Below the pieces are notes generated by a model. It did not search any database. It was not told the origin of the DNA and saw only the letters and a list, made by a program, of their open reading frames with translations. Shown here one piece after another: positions 21,814 to 23,037 of a DNA stretch of 23,037 nucleotides. The DNA lies in contig JAEZIB010000147.1 of the NCBI GenBank assembly GCA_023416275.1, forward strand, positions 1 to 23,037, given 5' to 3'. This DNA is from Bacillota bacterium. GTDB lineage: Bacteria > Bacillota > Clostridia > Acetivibrionales > DSM-1351. Position 1 is the stretch's first letter, and each line of letters opens with the position of its first letter. A program made the translations under genes and the position numbers.

Positions 21814-22581
21814 ATGAAAAATTTATGCAATAAATTTAAAAGAGGTATTAGTACATTTCTATGTGCGTCAATACTTTTTATTTGTTCTATTACTGGTGTT
21901 AATGCGCAAGCTACAGATACACAAGCAACTCAATATGCCAATAGTAAATTTATTTCGCTTCAATCATTGTCGAAAGAAACAATTGCTATGGTTGATGCGT
22001 ATGTTAGTGTGGATAACGGTAAGTATGTCCTCAATTTACCAGACAGTGTTAGTGAAAAACTTACTTTTGCTGAATTAGAATTAGTAAAAGAATCAATAAA
22101 CAAAGCCAATGCTTTTATAGTACTAAACAAAAACAAGGTTGAGTATAATGAAGGTGAAAAGGAATATGCTGTGACTATTTCAGATTCTGAATTAAAAATT
22201 AATTCCTCTGAATCAGCTGATCAGCAAAAAAACAGAATGTCAACGAATAGTGTTTCAAATGGGACTATACTTACTACTGGAGGGGAAACCAAAGTATTAA
22301 CTCATTGGTGGGGGTTAAGTATCTTTTTGAGTTCAAGTATGGTAAGGTCTTTAGCGATTGGTGAAGTGGCTGGAATTGCAGCATTAATTGCTTTAATTCC
22401 TGGAGCGGGATGGGCTGTCGGTGGTGCTATTGCTGGAGCAATTGGAGGAGACTGGGCTGCAAGTCAAACATATTATCCTTGTGTTGTTCAGATGCAGTGG
22501 AGTGCAGTTGTTAGTCCTACATTTTTAGGTAATTACTATATACTACCTCAAATAGTAGGATGTGATTATAGTGACTATTAA
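21814..22581 (+). CDS. Secreted protein with His-Trp-Trp-Gly motif and glycine-zipper segment; bacteriocin-like candidate
   Basis: 255 residues. A signal peptide (about 1-32) has K-F-K-R, a hydrophobic core and a V-N-A-Q-A cleavage site. The middle (about 45-130) contains V-D-A-Y-V-S-V-D-N-G-K-Y-V-L-N-L-P and a helix ending N-K-A-N-A-F-I-V-L. The C-terminal third starts T-H-W-W-G-L-S-I-F-L-S (163-173) and runs into a long apolar, Gly/Ala-rich stretch (about 180-212). It ends with an aromatic beta-rich tail holding Cys223 and Cys250. This resembles from memory an uncharacterised group of firmicute secreted proteins with a W-W-G motif before a membrane-active-looking segment. ATG 21814 is chosen over GTG 21811 by spacing to AAGGAG. 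A 59-residue membrane protein follows. An antibacterial role is a hypothesis. Confidence 0.75.
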   Translation: MKNLCNKFKRGISTFLCASILFICSITGVNAQATDTQATQYANSKFISLQSLSKETIAMVDAYVSVDNGKYVLNLPDSVSEKLTFAELELVKESINKANAFIVLNKNKVEYNEGEKEYAVTISDSELKINSSESADQQKNRMSTNSVSNGTILTTGGETKVLTHWWGLSIFLSSSMVRSLAIGEVAGIAALIALIPGAGWAVGGAIAGAIGGDWAASQTYYPCVVQMQWSAVVSPTFLGNYYILPQIVGCDYSDY

Positions 22582-22612
22582 TTAAGAAATAGGAAAGGTA
22601 AGGGACTTTAAA

Positions 22613-22792
22613 ATGAAAACATTTCTGAAATTTATATGCATTGCAATCTATTTTTTTATAATAATTATGGTTATGAATGCATTTTTAAGTCATCAAAAAG
22701 TTATATATTACATAATTACCATTCCATTATTAGCGGTAGGCGCGCTTGCTATTGATTATATGATTAAGAAATCTTTTAAAAATAGTAATTAA
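22613..22792 (+). CDS. 59-residue double-membrane-span protein, candidate immunity protein
   Basis: A short gene with two strongly hydrophobic helices (about 5-24 and 30-48), a short S-H-Q-K loop and a basic tail K-K-S-F-K-N-S-N, giving both ends in the cytosol. The ribosome site is GGAAAGGTAAGGG, upstream of the ATG at 22613. It starts 31 bases after the stop of the secreted protein gene and is followed by a terminator, so the two form a two-gene operon. Small two-helix membrane proteins beside a secreted membrane-active peptide are commonly immunity proteins. The sequence has no motif that I recognise, so this rests on context only. Confidence 0.65.
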   Translation: MKTFLKFICIAIYFFIIIMVMNAFLSHQKVIYYIITIPLLAVGALAIDYMIKKSFKNSN

Positions 22793-22883
22793 GAAGATAG
22801 TTTTCTTCAGAACCAATGATAAAAGGATATATGTATGTCGCTTACATGTTTGATACTATATAAGTTAAACTATTTATACAAAG

Positions 22884-22911
22884 AGACTTGCCAATCTTGG
22901 CAGGTCTTTTT
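22884..22911 (+). terminator. Terminator of the two-gene secreted-protein operon
   Basis: AGACTTGCCAA (22884-22894), a two-base turn, TTGGCAGGTCT (22897-22907), eleven pairs with one wobble, then a T5 run. A strong intrinsic terminator. Confidence 0.85.
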
Positions 22912-22917
22912 ATTATG

Positions 22918-23037
22918 GGCTTTAGCCTGTTGAGCATAAGGTGAGTTTCTCGGCAGAGAAATGAGCCATGCGAAACAATCAACCACCCGCTATGCGGGTG
23001 CGCGACAGAAGTTATACAAAAAAATCACCTTTCCGTT
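22918..23037 (+). mobile_element. Hairpin-rich segment, possibly the left end of an IS200/IS605-type element (truncated by the window edge)
   Basis: Three small perfect hairpins occur in 83 bases: GGCT-TT-AGCC (22918-22927), TTTCTC-GGCA-GAGAAA (22946-22961) and CACCCGC-TAT-GCGGGTG (22984-23000). GC content is higher than in the surroundings. IS200/IS605 elements use subterminal hairpins and carry a structured leader before tnpA, and the sequence looks like such leaders from memory. The transposase itself would start beyond the window, so this cannot be confirmed here. An RNA leader of another kind is the alternative. Confidence 0.35.

Noticed and set aside
1..23037. CRISPR arrays, retron or reverse-transcriptase genes, toxin-antitoxin pairs with known domains.
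   Set aside because: No regularly spaced identical repeats, no Cas, reverse-transcriptase or known toxin domains were seen on either strand.

Overview
The window is AT-rich, low-GC Firmicute DNA. It carries a spoIIE sporulation gene, an endospore-former tRNA-Met/tRNA-Glu pair upstream of spoIIE, and strong GGAGG ribosome sites. It also carries a secreted GH27 enzyme ending in a type I dockerin. The dockerin means the host makes cellulosomes. Its Ala-Ile/Ala-Leu specificity pairs look like the mesophilic Ruminiclostridium group (R. cellulolyticum, papyrosolvens, josui) rather than C. thermocellum. That assignment is an inference.

Layout. 1-1150: the end of a gene cluster, with a truncated nucleotidyltransferase-like protein and a free-standing acyl/peptidyl carrier protein, closed by a terminator. 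1250-1684: intergenic DNA ending in a structured RNA element just upstream of a YaiI/YqxD-family gene (1685-2125). 2297-3535: three small co-directional housekeeping-type genes (DUF1653, LUD domain, DUF503) sharing a bidirectional terminator with a convergent membrane-anchored HtrA protease (3629-5197). 5531-6680: a small unknown gene and a helical conserved hypothetical with a possible sigma-D promoter. 6785-9507 (minus strand): an AraC regulator followed by a putative TIM-barrel glycoside hydrolase-like protein. 9958-10698: a secretion-signal-less VCBS/FG-GAP-like protein with a TTG start. 11044-11402: a perfect consensus promoter, tRNA-Met, tRNA-Glu and tRNA-Val. 11554-12899: a two-helix membrane protein and a convergent YitT-family protein. 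12900-13569: a long leader region with two copies of a small inverted-repeat element. 13570-17168: spoIIE and two membrane-protein genes.

17169-18225 is a gene-free region with the decayed end of an IS3-type transposase and a 373-bp inverted-repeat element. 18226-19638 is the dockerin-bearing alpha-galactosidase-like enzyme. It is followed directly by a second copy of the structured RNA seen near 1.6 kb. 20185 onward looks like the left end of an integrated element: tRNA-Arg(CCG), a tyrosine recombinase broken by one frameshift, then a two-gene cassette. That cassette encodes a secreted protein with a His-Trp-Trp-Gly motif and a glycine-zipper hydrophobic segment, and a 59-residue double-membrane-span protein. 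Its layout resembles a bacteriocin-like effector with an immunity protein. The last 120 bases are hairpin-rich and may be the start of an IS200/IS605-type element.

The best candidates for something undescribed are (1) the two-copy RNA element, whose helices show compensatory base changes between copies, and (2) the secreted-protein/small-membrane-protein pair behind the tRNA-Arg integrase. No database search was possible; family names come from sequence recognition.
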